A stretch of 64,000 bases of DNA, taken from positions 1-64,000 of the forward strand of contig JAFSOC010000026.1 of NCBI GenBank assembly GCA_017447185.1. The letters run 5' to 3'. This document shows, piece by piece, positions 49,249 through 58,288 of this stretch (position 1 is the first letter of the stretch; each line of letters begins with the position of its first letter). The notes under the pieces were generated by a model, which did not search any database, had not been told where the DNA came from, and was given only the letters and a program-made list of their open reading frames with translations. The stretch is from Clostridia bacterium. GTDB taxonomy: Bacteria > Bacillota > Clostridia > Christensenellales > Aristaeellaceae. The translations under genes and the position numbers were made by a program.

Positions 49249-49887
49249 TCATGATCTCACTTCATTGTTGAAGATGTAGCTCCAACTGCCGATGCTCTTT
49301 CCTTTGTAATCAAATCGTCTTTCGTCAAACAGAGTGAATCCATTCTTTTCATAAAATCTACGATTAGGCTCCGAATTGGTAAACAGGGATAAAGATTCTC
49401 CGCCTGCTTTTTGTACATGTGGAATAAGGCACTCATTCAGAAAACGAGTGCCAATGCCCTTGCCTTCATAAGACTTCGCAACGGTCAGCAGACTCAGGTA
49501 CCAGCTTTTTCCGGTCAGTCCATGGCACGGAGCTGATGCCAGTTTTTCCATGTCATTCCACGCGTTTACTTCCTTGACACCACCCTTAAACATTACGCCG
49601 AGCCAACCTGCTCTGATATAATCCAGATCAGACGGCTTTTTATAGTCAGGAGTGCACAGCTGCGCTATAGCAACGATTTTTCCGTTTTCCTTCGCTGTAA
49701 TGAACACAACTTCAGGATTGTTCCAATTTGCCCGGAACTCACTTTTGATCATTGCATCCAGGCATCTTCTCCTGCGTTTTTCGTCCGGAAGATAGATGCT
49801 GAAATACTCATAGTGATAAAAGGCCTCCGCCGCAAGCAAAGCGGACTGGTTCATTTCTTCCCGGGTCATCCTTTCATAAGTAAGCAT
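49249..49887 (-). CDS. GNAT-family N-acetyltransferase, 212 aa
   Basis: TTGGAGG precedes the ATG. The core motif is WYLSLLTVAKSYEGKGIGTR near residues 127-146, with the acetyl-CoA loop EGKGIG, then ESLSLFTNSEPNRRFYEKNG near 168-187, the NxxxRRFYEKNGF signature. The substrate is unknown. It is a single gene with its own terminator. Confidence 0.85.
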   Translation of the reverse strand: MLTYERMTREEMNQSALLAAEAFYHYEYFSIYLPDEKRRRRCLDAMIKSEFRANWNNPEVVFITAKENGKIVAIAQLCTPDYKKPSDLDYIRAGWLGVMFKGGVKEVNAWNDMEKLASAPCHGLTGKSWYLSLLTVAKSYEGKGIGTRFLNECLIPHVQKAGGESLSLFTNSEPNRRFYEKNGFTLFDERRFDYKGKSIGSWSYIFNNEVRS

Positions 49888-49954
49888 GCAACAACCTCCA
49901 AATCACTCACTCCAACACCACATCCGCGTCCTTCAGGATTTCATCCATCGGCCC

Positions 49955-50179
49955 ATGAACCGTATCCTTGCCAACATCAACAAGGTGCTGGAGCCGCTGC
50001 GGGAGATCATGAAAGAGGAAGTGTACGCCCGGTTCCTGGAAAAACTGGAGGAACCGGAGACGGTCACCGATCCGGATGGGAACGAGAAGCTGACCGGGCT
50101 GGACTACAGCGATGTGGCTCTGGCGCTGACGCAGTACAGGGGCGCGATGACGCGGTTCGCCGCGGACCGGCTTATGTAG
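49955..50179 (+). pseudogene. Gene fragment of unknown origin
   Basis: A 74-codon frame (MNRILANINKVLEPLREIMK ... LDYSDVALALTQYRGAMTRF) has a natural amino acid composition but no ribosome binding site. It is squeezed between two minus-strand genes. It looks like the C-terminal remnant of a helical protein; no family recognised. Confidence 0.35.
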
Positions 50180-50183
50180 TGCC

Positions 50184-50975
50184 TTATTTCACCGGCTTCA
50201 GGATCATCTGGGTCTTCAGATTGTCGGCGTGGATCAGAATGCCCATCTTCTCCAGCTTTTCAACCAGTTTGATGCGGATTTTTGCGGCTTCCATCAGGTT
50301 TTTGCAGGCCCTGGACAGTTCGGCGGTATAACAGATTTCGCCTGTTTCGGAAGGAATGGGCCAGACTTCAATGCGGACGCTCTGCTTGCCAAGAGCGCCT
50401 TCATACCGCAGGAACCGGACGGGGCCGACGACCTGGATCTCTTTTTCACTCACTGCGCTGTCAGCATCCCGGTTTTTCACCTCGGGAGGCAGATTATCCA
50501 CGGCCATCTGCAGCGCCTTGTCGGGGGTAAGAAGGCTGAGATCAGGGACTTCCTCCGTTCTGACATCCACATTGGCGGCAAAACTCAGGGTCATTTTTGA
50601 ATATCCCCAGTCGATTTCAGCCGGATACTTATCCTGCTTCAGGGTAAGCCCGTCCGCGCGGGCTGCGTCCAGGGCCGCATCCACATTGCCGTCCTTCACC
50701 GGATAGCGCATCTTATAGGTGAGGGTATAGCGGGACTTTCCTTCCTTTACGCGGATCCGGCTGATCCATCCGGCTTTCAGATAATCCCGCTCCGGCGTAT
50801 CCAGATAGATCACATCGATGCGCCTGGGTTCATCCTCCATCTGAAACCTCTCCAGCATATCCTCTGTCAGCAGATGATCCTCACCCAGCACCATGCTGCT
50901 GTCCAGCAGGAATTTGATTTCGCAGGCAAGGTTTTTCCGTTCGAGCCAGTCTTTGATCTTCTTTAACAGGTTCAT
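50184..50975 (-). CDS. CYTH-like (triphosphate tunnel) protein, 263 aa
   Basis: AAGGGAAAA precedes the ATG. Residues about 15-60 give CEIKFLLDSS (part of the ExExK motif, with the first Glu missing) and IDVIYLDTPERDYLKAGWIS-RIR, a signature of the CYTH fold. YTLTYKMRYP and VRIEVWPIP add further charged strands lining the tunnel. Family members cleave triphosphates or bind nucleotides. The altered ExExK makes the activity uncertain. Confidence 0.65.
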   Translation of the reverse strand: MNLLKKIKDWLERKNLACEIKFLLDSSMVLGEDHLLTEDMLERFQMEDEPRRIDVIYLDTPERDYLKAGWISRIRVKEGKSRYTLTYKMRYPVKDGNVDAALDAARADGLTLKQDKYPAEIDWGYSKMTLSFAANVDVRTEEVPDLSLLTPDKALQMAVDNLPPEVKNRDADSAVSEKEIQVVGPVRFLRYEGALGKQSVRIEVWPIPSETGEICYTAELSRACKNLMEAAKIRIKLVEKLEKMGILIHADNLKTQMILKPVK

Positions 50976-51150
50976 TTGGTTTTTCCCTTCTGTATTTGTT
51001 TTTTCAGGATGTGGCGGTTTATATAATTGTCAGTAACTGTGAAAATCATCATAGCGGTTTTTGCTTCCCATGTCAATTTCGGCGGGGAAGAGCGGGGAAC
51101 GAAAAGGGTCGTCCCCAGCGTTCCCAGAGAAAGCGCCCGCGGGAATGCCA

Positions 51151-52152
51151 TTATTCACAGCTGCCGCGGCAGACGAGCGTCACCGGCAGGACCACCTGCT
51201 GCGGGGGAAGGTCCGGCTGATGGATCCGCCTGCGCAGCAGGTCGATGGCTGTACGCGCCTCCTCCCGCAGATGCGGATCAATGGAGCAGATCGGCTTGGG
51301 AAAGTTGACATAGCGGAGAATATTGTCAAAGCCGACGATCTGCGGCCGGGCGGATTCCGGCAGGCCGGCGTTTTCCATCTGGGTGATCATGCTCCAGGCC
51401 TCGACGTCGCAGAAGGCGAAGAGCGCGGTCATCCCCCCGCCGATCCAGGAGCGCAGGGTGGGCAGGAGATCTTCATCTTTTTCCGGCTCCGTGTAATGAA
51501 TATCCCGGGCGGGAACGCCCGCCTCCAGGCAGGCGCGCTGGAAACCGTCGAAACGCTTGCGAGAGGAGAAGACGACGTGGCGGAAGGAGACCATGCCGAG
51601 ATTGCGGTGGCCTTTCTCAATCAGATGGCGGGCGGCGAGATAGCCGCCCTGCTCGTCGTCGCAGTAAACGCAGTCGTCCTCCGAACCTTCCAGATAACGG
51701 GAGAGCAGGACAAAGGGGATGCCGGAGGAGCGGAGCAGGCCCAGGGCGGGGGAATCGAAGGAGCAGGGGGTGATCAGCACGCCGTCCACCTGCCGGGAGA
51801 GGGCCATCTCCACCATCTGCACTTCGGTATCGGGATCGTCGCGGGAGCAGAGGATCACCAGGCTGTAACCCAGGCGGACCGCCTCCTGCTGGATGAGGTC
51901 GCCGAGGATCGCGTAGAACGGGTTCATCATGGAACCGGCGATCATGGCGATGGTTTTGGTGCGGCCTGAGCGCAGGGAACTGGCGATATAATTCCGGACA
52001 TACCCCATCTCCCGGGCAACCTGCTGGATCCGCTGGCAGGTTTCCCTGGAGATATCATCCTTATTCTTCAGCGCGCGGGAAACCGTATTCACGGTAAAAC
52101 CCGTCGCCTTTGCAATGTCCTGGAGCGTAACCCGGCCGGTGTCCTTCGCCAT
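51151..52152 (-). CDS. LacI-family regulator of the arabinan locus, 333 aa
   Basis: AGAGGGA precedes the ATG. Residues 7-60 are the DNA-binding domain (VTLQDIAKATGFTVNTVSRA, then REMGYVRNYIASSLRSGRT). The rest is the sugar-sensing core (IAMIAGSMMNPFYAILGDLI, DGVLITPCSFDS, ALFAFCDVEAWSMI). It is divergent from the ABC/GH operon across a 346-bp region with LacI-type palindromes (52326-52339 and 52417-52430). It very likely represses the operon until an arabinose-containing inducer binds. Confidence 0.9.
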   Translation of the reverse strand: MAKDTGRVTLQDIAKATGFTVNTVSRALKNKDDISRETCQRIQQVAREMGYVRNYIASSLRSGRTKTIAMIAGSMMNPFYAILGDLIQQEAVRLGYSLVILCSRDDPDTEVQMVEMALSRQVDGVLITPCSFDSPALGLLRSSGIPFVLLSRYLEGSEDDCVYCDDEQGGYLAARHLIEKGHRNLGMVSFRHVVFSSRKRFDGFQRACLEAGVPARDIHYTEPEKDEDLLPTLRSWIGGGMTALFAFCDVEAWSMITQMENAGLPESARPQIVGFDNILRYVNFPKPICSIDPHLREEARTAIDLLRRRIHQPDLPPQQVVLPVTLVCRGSCE

Positions 52153-52280
52153 GGAGCCATCCCTCTGATCTTTTCAAAATCCGGAACATCCTACCATGCA
52201 TCCGGACGGGTGTCAAATAAGGAAAAAAGAACCCGTCAAAATGTTCCGAAAGAAAAATACAAATTATTTTTCAAAAAGGG

Positions 52281-52430
52281 TTGACAGGGGAGACCGGATG
52301 GTGCTATAGTGGCATCAGCAGAGAACATTAACGATAATGTGAACGTTAATTGATACCAGAAAGAACATGATTTCAGGAAACGGACCCGGAAACCCCGCCC
52401 TTTTTTCGGCCTGTTACATTAACGTTAATG
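52281..52430 (+). promoter_or_regulatory. Promoter and LacI operators of the arabinan operon
   Basis: TTGACA (52281-52286), 18-bp spacer, TATAGT (52305-52310). Downstream lie CATTAACGATAATG (52326-52339), a half-matching AACGTTAATT (about 52343) and the perfect 14-bp palindrome CATTAACGTTAATG (52417-52430). Their placement fits roadblock or looping repression. The remainder of 52153-52498 shows nothing else. Confidence 0.75.
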
Positions 52431-52498
52431 ATCAAAGAAACCCTACGGAATGATGAGCGCTGAAAACGCTCTTCAGAATAAAAAGGAGGAACGAAACC

Positions 52499-53965
52499 AT
52501 GAAGAAACTGCTGGCTGTGCTGCTGACCGTATGCATGCTGTCCACGCTGTGGGCGGCGATTGCGGTTGCGGACGAGAAACCCACCATCGTCGTGAACACC
52601 TTTGCCCAGGAACACGAGAAAGCCATGTATGAGGAAGTTATCAAACAGTTCGAGGAAGAGAACAACTGCATCGTCGACTTCCGCGTATCCGGCGACCAGT
52701 ACTGGCCTGAACTGGAAGCTTCCCTGACCGCGGGCAACGCGCCCGACGTGTTCTACCTCGGCCTGGCCGACGTGCGCAAGCGCGTATGGACCGGCGCGGT
52801 AGCCGCCCTGGACGACCTGCTGGACGTATCCACGCTGAACACTATCTGGCCGGAAGCCCTGAACCTCTACAAGTATGACGCCGAAACCAACACCATGGGC
52901 GAAGGCAAGATCTACGGCCTGCCGAAGGACTTCTCCGCGGTTTCCATGACCGTCAACAAGGCGATCATCAAGAAGCGCGACGCCGAGATCAAGCAGGCGG
53001 TTGCCGACGGCATCCTGCCCTTCTATCCCGAAATCGACGCGAACGGCAACCTGCCGGTTTACACCTTCACCGAGTTCGCCGAACTGTGCAAGATCCTGAC
53101 CTTCGAAGATCCCACCCTGCCCGAGACCGCCGGTTCCAAGCAGGTTTACGGCACCCACCTGTGGGAAGACTTCACCCTGCCGCCCTTCATCTGGGGCGCG
53201 GGCGGCGAATACCTGAACGAGGACGCCACCCAGGTGCTGTTCAACAGCGACAAGTTCATCGAAGGCTATGAAGGCTTCATGAAGATCGTCGAGCTGGGCG
53301 GCTCCGGATCCTCCACGGACGAGACCTCCGGCTACCTGAAGTTCCTGGCCGGCCGCTGCGCGTACTTCCCCTGCGGCACCTGGGACGTGGCCGCCTTCCA
53401 GGCGATCGAGGACGACGAAGCGGTCAACCCCGGCAAGAGCTGGTTTGACTTCGACGTGGCTCCCTGGCCGATCAGCGACAGCTACAAGGATCTGAGCATC
53501 GAAGAGCGCCAGGACAAGTGGGCCGGCCGCGTGGACTCCGTCGGATTCTGCGTCAGCGCCCAGTCCAAGTATCCGGAACTGGCTGCCAAGTTCGCCTACC
53601 AGATGAGCGCGAACGAAGACGTGCAGCGCTTCCTGGCCAAGAAGGGCGGCCAGCTGCCGAACATCGTGGCCATGGCTGAAGGCGAATACCTGACCGACGA
53701 CAGCTACTTCCCGGAAACCCGCGTCGTATTCGTACGGATGCTGCAGGGCCAGAACGGCCACCGCGTGCCCACCGTTCCCACCTGGAACGCGCTGTGGTAC
53801 TCCGAAGGCTTCATCAGCGGCGTCGGTTCCGTATGGAGCTACTACGAGAAGAAGGACGCCGGCGTACAGCCCATGAGCTGCCGTGAATACTGCGAATCCA
53901 TCCAGGACAACGCGCAGCAGCTGCTGCAGGATTCCATCGACGACATGGAAGCCATGCGTCCCTGA
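52499..53965 (+). CDS. Extracellular sugar-binding protein of the arabinan ABC transporter, 488 aa
   Basis: AAAAAGGAGG precedes the ATG. Residues 1-23 are a Sec signal peptide ending AVA; there is no lipobox Cys. The mature protein is family 1 solute-binding (TIVVNTFAQEHEKAMYEEVI, APDVFYLGLADVRKRVW, IYGLPKDFSAVSMTVNKAII). It is the first gene of the operon and followed by an attenuator-like hairpin. The context suggests arabino-oligosaccharides as ligand. Confidence 0.9.
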   Translation: MKKLLAVLLTVCMLSTLWAAIAVADEKPTIVVNTFAQEHEKAMYEEVIKQFEEENNCIVDFRVSGDQYWPELEASLTAGNAPDVFYLGLADVRKRVWTGAVAALDDLLDVSTLNTIWPEALNLYKYDAETNTMGEGKIYGLPKDFSAVSMTVNKAIIKKRDAEIKQAVADGILPFYPEIDANGNLPVYTFTEFAELCKILTFEDPTLPETAGSKQVYGTHLWEDFTLPPFIWGAGGEYLNEDATQVLFNSDKFIEGYEGFMKIVELGGSGSSTDETSGYLKFLAGRCAYFPCGTWDVAAFQAIEDDEAVNPGKSWFDFDVAPWPISDSYKDLSIEERQDKWAGRVDSVGFCVSAQSKYPELAAKFAYQMSANEDVQRFLAKKGGQLPNIVAMAEGEYLTDDSYFPETRVVFVRMLQGQNGHRVPTVPTWNALWYSEGFISGVGSVWSYYEKKDAGVQPMSCREYCESIQDNAQQLLQDSIDDMEAMRP

Positions 53966-53980
53966 GTGAACGAATGATCC

Positions 53981-54014
53981 GGAAGGAGGAGGGACACCTC
54001 CTCCTTCCTTGTTC
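53981..54014 (+). terminator. Intra-operon attenuator after the binding-protein gene
   Basis: GGAAGGAGGAG pairs with CTCCTCCTTCC, followed by TTGTTCTT. It is the same arrangement as in the other sugar operon of this window. Confidence 0.7.
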
Positions 54015-54096
54015 TTACCGCAGCGGGTTTTTCGCCGGAGAGCGATGTTTTCACTTCCCTGTATTTACGGGTTACTGATTTGAAAGGATGAAAAAA

Positions 54097-55032
54097 ATGC
54101 AGCAAGCGGTCCGGAAAAAAGTGACGGCGCCTGACCTTCGGCAGCGGGGGCTGAACTACCGCCAGAAGGACGCACTGTGGGGGTATGCGCTGATTGCGAT
54201 CCCGCTGATCGGAATGCTCTTCTTCGTCGTGATTCCCTTCGGCATGTCCGTCTACTCCAGCTTCACGTCCTGGCCGATGGGACAGCCGATCGAAAAAGCG
54301 AAAATGGTCGGCCTGAAGAACTACGTTGACATGTTCAACAACAAGCTCTTCTGGCAGAGCCTCGGGAACACCTTCTTCTACATGATCGGGATCCCGATCG
54401 GCCTGGCCATCTCCCTGATCCTGGCAGCGGCCATGAACCGCGGAACCCGCTCCGAGAAAGTATTCCGGGTCATCTATTACGTCCCGGTTATCTCCAGCGT
54501 CGTGGCGATCACCTTCGTCTTCCAGCAGATTTTCAACGCGGACGTGGGGATCATCAACGAAGGCCTCCGGAGCATCGGCATCGCCGATCCGCCGAACTGG
54601 ATGAGCCACGCGGGCTACACGAAGTGGGTTATCATCATCCTGAGCGTATGGAAAGGCCTCGGCAGCTCCATCATCCTGTACATCGCGGGCATGCAGGGCA
54701 TTTCGCGCTCCTACTACGAAGCGGCCCAGGTGGACGGCGCCAACTGGTGGCAGACCTTCACAAGGATCACGCTGCCGCTGCTGATGCCCGTTACCTTCTA
54801 CCTGATCGTCACCAGCGTCATCGGCGGCGCCCAGATGTACGTCGAGCCGCGGCTGATGTTCACCGGAAACGGCCCGGCCAACTCGACCTTCACGACGGTT
54901 ATCCATCTGTATGACCGGACGTTCGTGAACTCCAAGGCCGGATACGGATCCGCCGTGGCGGTGTTCCTTGCCGTGATCATCTTCATCCTGACGCTGATCC
55001 AGTTCAAGGTGAACGGAAAGGGGGACAAGTAA
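54097..55032 (+). CDS. Sugar ABC transporter permease, MalF-type, 311 aa
   Basis: The second ATG (54097) has the better spacing from GAAAGGA. It has six membrane segments. The EAA loop is YEAAQVDGANWWQTFTRITL, then PLLMP near 205-227. It forms the import channel with the next gene's product. There is no ATPase gene in the operon. Confidence 0.9.
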   Translation: MQQAVRKKVTAPDLRQRGLNYRQKDALWGYALIAIPLIGMLFFVVIPFGMSVYSSFTSWPMGQPIEKAKMVGLKNYVDMFNNKLFWQSLGNTFFYMIGIPIGLAISLILAAAMNRGTRSEKVFRVIYYVPVISSVVAITFVFQQIFNADVGIINEGLRSIGIADPPNWMSHAGYTKWVIIILSVWKGLGSSIILYIAGMQGISRSYYEAAQVDGANWWQTFTRITLPLLMPVTFYLIVTSVIGGAQMYVEPRLMFTGNGPANSTFTTVIHLYDRTFVNSKAGYGSAVAVFLAVIIFILTLIQFKVNGKGDK

Positions 55033-55881
55033 GTGAAGAAGAAAAAACGGATTGTCAATATCGTGATCTTCATCCTGCTGGCCCTCGGATCCATCCTGAT
55101 GCTGTATCCGTTCGTATGGATGATTTTCACCTCGTTCAAGCCGAAACTGCATGTCTACATCGGCGGCCTGCTTCCGCAGGTATGGACGACGGAAAGCTAC
55201 ACCCAGATCTGGGGCGAGATCGACCTTCTGCGCGGTTTCCTGAATACCATCCTGTATTCGATTCCGCCGGTTATTATCGGATCCCTGGTATCCGTCGCGG
55301 CGGCCTACGCCTTCGCGAAGATCAACTTCAAGGGACGGAACGCGCTGTTCCTGATCCTGCTCGGATCGATCATGATCCCGTTCCCGTCCATCATGGTGCC
55401 GCAGTACGTGCTGTTCAGCGGACAGTTCTGGATTTTCAAGGCGAACATGCTGCAGAGCCCCTGGCCGCTGATTCTGCCGAAGATCACGGGCAACGTGATG
55501 ATGATCTTCTTCCTGCGGCAGTACCTGTACGGCGTGCCGGATTCCCTGGTGGAAGCGGCGAAGATCGACGGATGTTCCCATCTGCGGATCTACTGGCAGA
55601 TGATTCTGCCCATCGCGGTTCCCGCGCTGAGCGCCCACGGCGTGCTGTGGTTCATCGGCGCCTGGAACGACTATCTTGCTCCCACGATGTTCATCAAGAA
55701 TCCCGAATGGCATCCGGTGACGGTGATGATCGCGAAGTTCAACGAGCAGTACGCCATCAACAACCACGTACCCCGGATCATGGCGGGCAGCGTGATGCTG
55801 ATTGTGCCGGTGCTGATCATCTACGGCCTGTTCCAGCGCTGGATTATTGAATCCATGATGTTCTCTTCGGTGAAAGAGTGA
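55033..55881 (+). CDS. Sugar ABC transporter permease, MalG-type, 282 aa
   Basis: GTG start directly after the previous stop, with AAAGGGGG before it. A basic N-terminus (KKKKRIVNIVIFILLALGS), six membrane segments, and the EAA loop LVEAAKIDGCSHLRIYWQMI near 173-192. Its last codons overlap the next gene's possible GTG start. Confidence 0.9.
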   Translation: MKKKKRIVNIVIFILLALGSILMLYPFVWMIFTSFKPKLHVYIGGLLPQVWTTESYTQIWGEIDLLRGFLNTILYSIPPVIIGSLVSVAAAYAFAKINFKGRNALFLILLGSIMIPFPSIMVPQYVLFSGQFWIFKANMLQSPWPLILPKITGNVMMIFFLRQYLYGVPDSLVEAAKIDGCSHLRIYWQMILPIAVPALSAHGVLWFIGAWNDYLAPTMFIKNPEWHPVTVMIAKFNEQYAINNHVPRIMAGSVMLIVPVLIIYGLFQRWIIESMMFSSVKE

Positions 55882-55889
55882 TAAGGAAT

Positions 55890-57296
55890 ATGACACAGAC
55901 TATGATCAAACTGCTTGTGCTGCTGATTCTGGCCGCATGCGTCTGCATCCCCGCGACCGGCCTGTGCGCGTCCTTCCGCGACCTGGGGAAGGACGCGCTG
56001 GTCAGCGACCCGGCCTCCTGGGGCGCGGTCAACGCGCACGACCCTTCCATCGTGAAGGGGGACGACGGGAAATGGTACGTTTTTTCCACGGACGCCAGCG
56101 TCGGGGACGTGCACAAATGCGGCGTGCAGGTACGGGTTTCAGAGGATCTCATAAACTGGGAGTACCTGGGCACGGCGTTTGAAGACTACGCGAGAGACTG
56201 CGCGGAGGCCGTCGCCGCCGCCGGACTGAAGCCGGAGGCGCACCAGGGCCTGTGGGCCCCGGAAGCCATCAAAGCCGGGGATCAGTGGCGGCTGTACTAC
56301 AGCGCGTCCACCTTCGGATCGACGCGGTCCGCCATCGGCATGGCCGTATCGGACAGCATCACCGGCCCCTGGGAGGACCGGGGGATCGTGATCCGCAGCG
56401 ACGCCAACGCCGTATCGAAACCCAACGCCATCGATCCCTGCCTGTTTGAAGATCCCTCCGGGAAACAGTACATGACCTGGGGCAGCTTCTTCGGCGGGAT
56501 CTGGCTGACGGAGCTGGACGCGGAGGGCTTCGCGACCGGCGAACCGGTGCGGATCGCCGGATTCCGCGGATGCCGGGCGGAAGGCAGCTACCTGATCTGG
56601 CTCCCGCAGACGGAATACTACTATCTCTTTGTATCCTACGGATCCCTGTCCGAGGACTACAACATCCGCGTCGGCCGGTCGAAGACCATCGAAGGGCCGT
56701 ATCTTGACGCGAACGGAAGGAACCTGGCGGACCTGGTGGCGGCGAACGAGGACCGGATCGGCGTCAAGCTGATGGGCGGATACCAGCTGCTGCACGATCC
56801 CGGACAGGGTTTCTCCAAGGGCATCAAGGCGCCGGGACACTGCTCCGTCGCCGTGGAAGGCGACCGGATCTGGCTGTGCCACCACACGCGGACGCAGTCC
56901 CTGCCGGGATACTGGTTCGCGCTGCAGATCCGCCCGATGGTCCTGTCCCGGGACGGATGGCCGCTGGTGATGCCCATGAGCTACCAGGGCGAGGATTTCG
57001 CGCCGGTGACGGAGATTCCGGAAGGCGGATACAACCTGATCCTGCACGGGACGGACAGCAACAAAGAGCCGAAGCGCTCGGAGCGGATCGAACTCGCGGA
57101 CGGAAAGATCGGCGGGCGGGGAACGTATACGCTGGAAGAGGACAGCCGGGTGTCGCTGGTCCTCGACGGCGTCCGGTATGACGGCGCCGCGCTGAACCAG
57201 TTTGACGACGAGCGGGGCGGGAGAGTCATGAGCATCACCGCCATCAGCGAGGACGGACAGTGCCTCTGGCTCAGCGAAGAAACAAGGCATGAATAG
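55890..57296 (+). CDS. Secreted GH43 endo-arabinanase-type glycosidase, 468 aa
   Basis: The start is uncertain between GTG 55878, ATG 55890 and ATG 55902. All keep the signal sequence (KLLVLLILAACVCIPATG), where LAAC could be a lipobox. The five-bladed propeller of GH43 has its three acidic residues: AHDPSI (Asp51, base), AIDPCLFEDP (Asp182) and RAEGSYLI (Glu231, acid). WAPEAIK and GPGHCS-like segments fit arabinan endo-1,5-alpha-L-arabinosidases. A beta-rich C-terminal domain follows (residues about 370-468). It cuts arabinan outside the cell to feed the ABC transporter. Confidence 0.88.
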   Translation: MTQTMIKLLVLLILAACVCIPATGLCASFRDLGKDALVSDPASWGAVNAHDPSIVKGDDGKWYVFSTDASVGDVHKCGVQVRVSEDLINWEYLGTAFEDYARDCAEAVAAAGLKPEAHQGLWAPEAIKAGDQWRLYYSASTFGSTRSAIGMAVSDSITGPWEDRGIVIRSDANAVSKPNAIDPCLFEDPSGKQYMTWGSFFGGIWLTELDAEGFATGEPVRIAGFRGCRAEGSYLIWLPQTEYYYLFVSYGSLSEDYNIRVGRSKTIEGPYLDANGRNLADLVAANEDRIGVKLMGGYQLLHDPGQGFSKGIKAPGHCSVAVEGDRIWLCHHTRTQSLPGYWFALQIRPMVLSRDGWPLVMPMSYQGEDFAPVTEIPEGGYNLILHGTDSNKEPKRSERIELADGKIGGRGTYTLEEDSRVSLVLDGVRYDGAALNQFDDERGGRVMSITAISEDGQCLWLSEETRHE

Positions 57297-57329
57297 AGGA
57301 GAAGACATGAAGGAGGAGGTGGATGCGCT

Positions 57330-58253
57330 GTGAAGCCGTTTATTGAGCAGCGGGCGGATCCCTACATTATCCTGAAAGACGGCTGGTACTATTTCACGGC
57401 GTCCGCGCCGGAGTTCGACCGGATTATCCTGCGCAGGGCGAGGACCCTGGAGGAACTGCCGGACGCGGTGGAGAAGGTTGTGTGGACCCGGCACGCGGAA
57501 GGCCCCCTCAGCTGCAATATCTGGGCCCCCGAGCTGCACTTCATCGACGGGAAATGGTACATCTATTTCGCGGCGGCACGGGCCGGGGCGGACGAATCCG
57601 GCGTGTTTGACCACCGGATCTACGCGCTGGTCAACGGGGAAGCGGACCCGATGAGCGGCGGATTTACCGAAGCCGGGCGGATCGACACCGGATGGGAATC
57701 GTTCTCCCTGGATTCGACGACGGTGCTGTACGGGGGAAAACGGTATTTCATCTGGGCCCAGCGGGATTACGCGATTCCCGGAAACAGCAACCTGTACATC
57801 GCGGAGATGAAAAACGCCCTGGAGCTGAAGCTGCCGGCGGTGCGGCTGAGCATACCGGAATTCGACTGGGAATGCCAGGGCTTCCTCGTCAACGAGGGAC
57901 CGGGCTGCCTGATCCATGACGGCCGGCTGTATCTGACCTATTCCGGAAGCGCGACGGACGAACGCTACGCTATGGGTCTGCTGACCCTGAAGGAAAACGG
58001 GGATCCGCTGAAGGCGGAGGACTGGATCAAATCCCCGGTGCCCGTCATGGTGACGGAGGAGGAGAACGGGCTGTTCGGACCGGGACACAACTCCTTCACG
58101 AAGGACGCGGAAGGAAACGACATCCTGGTCTTCCACGCCCGGCCGTACCCGGGATTCAAGGGGGACGCGCTGAGCGACCCGAACCGCCACTGCTTCCTGC
58201 GGACGGTCCGGTACGACGAAAAAGGGAATCCTGTTTTTTCAGCGAAAGAATAA
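57330..58253 (+). CDS. Cytoplasmic GH43 arabinofuranosidase-type glycosidase, 307 aa
   Basis: GTG start behind AAGGAGGAGG. It has no signal peptide. GH43 motifs are IEQRADPYIILKDGWYYFTA (Asp10, base), NIWAPELHFIDGKWYIYFAA, WESFSLDSTTVL and FLVNEGPGCLIHDGRLYLTY (Glu, acid). GLFGPGHNSF lies near the C-terminus. This arrangement is seen in exo-acting GH43 alpha-L-arabinofuranosidases. It likely trims imported arabino-oligosaccharides with the GH51 enzyme downstream. Confidence 0.87.
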   Translation: MKPFIEQRADPYIILKDGWYYFTASAPEFDRIILRRARTLEELPDAVEKVVWTRHAEGPLSCNIWAPELHFIDGKWYIYFAAARAGADESGVFDHRIYALVNGEADPMSGGFTEAGRIDTGWESFSLDSTTVLYGGKRYFIWAQRDYAIPGNSNLYIAEMKNALELKLPAVRLSIPEFDWECQGFLVNEGPGCLIHDGRLYLTYSGSATDERYAMGLLTLKENGDPLKAEDWIKSPVPVMVTEEENGLFGPGHNSFTKDAEGNDILVFHARPYPGFKGDALSDPNRHCFLRTVRYDEKGNPVFSAKE

Positions 58254-58288
58254 AGTAAAAAATATCACAGCATACGGAGGAACAGGAT

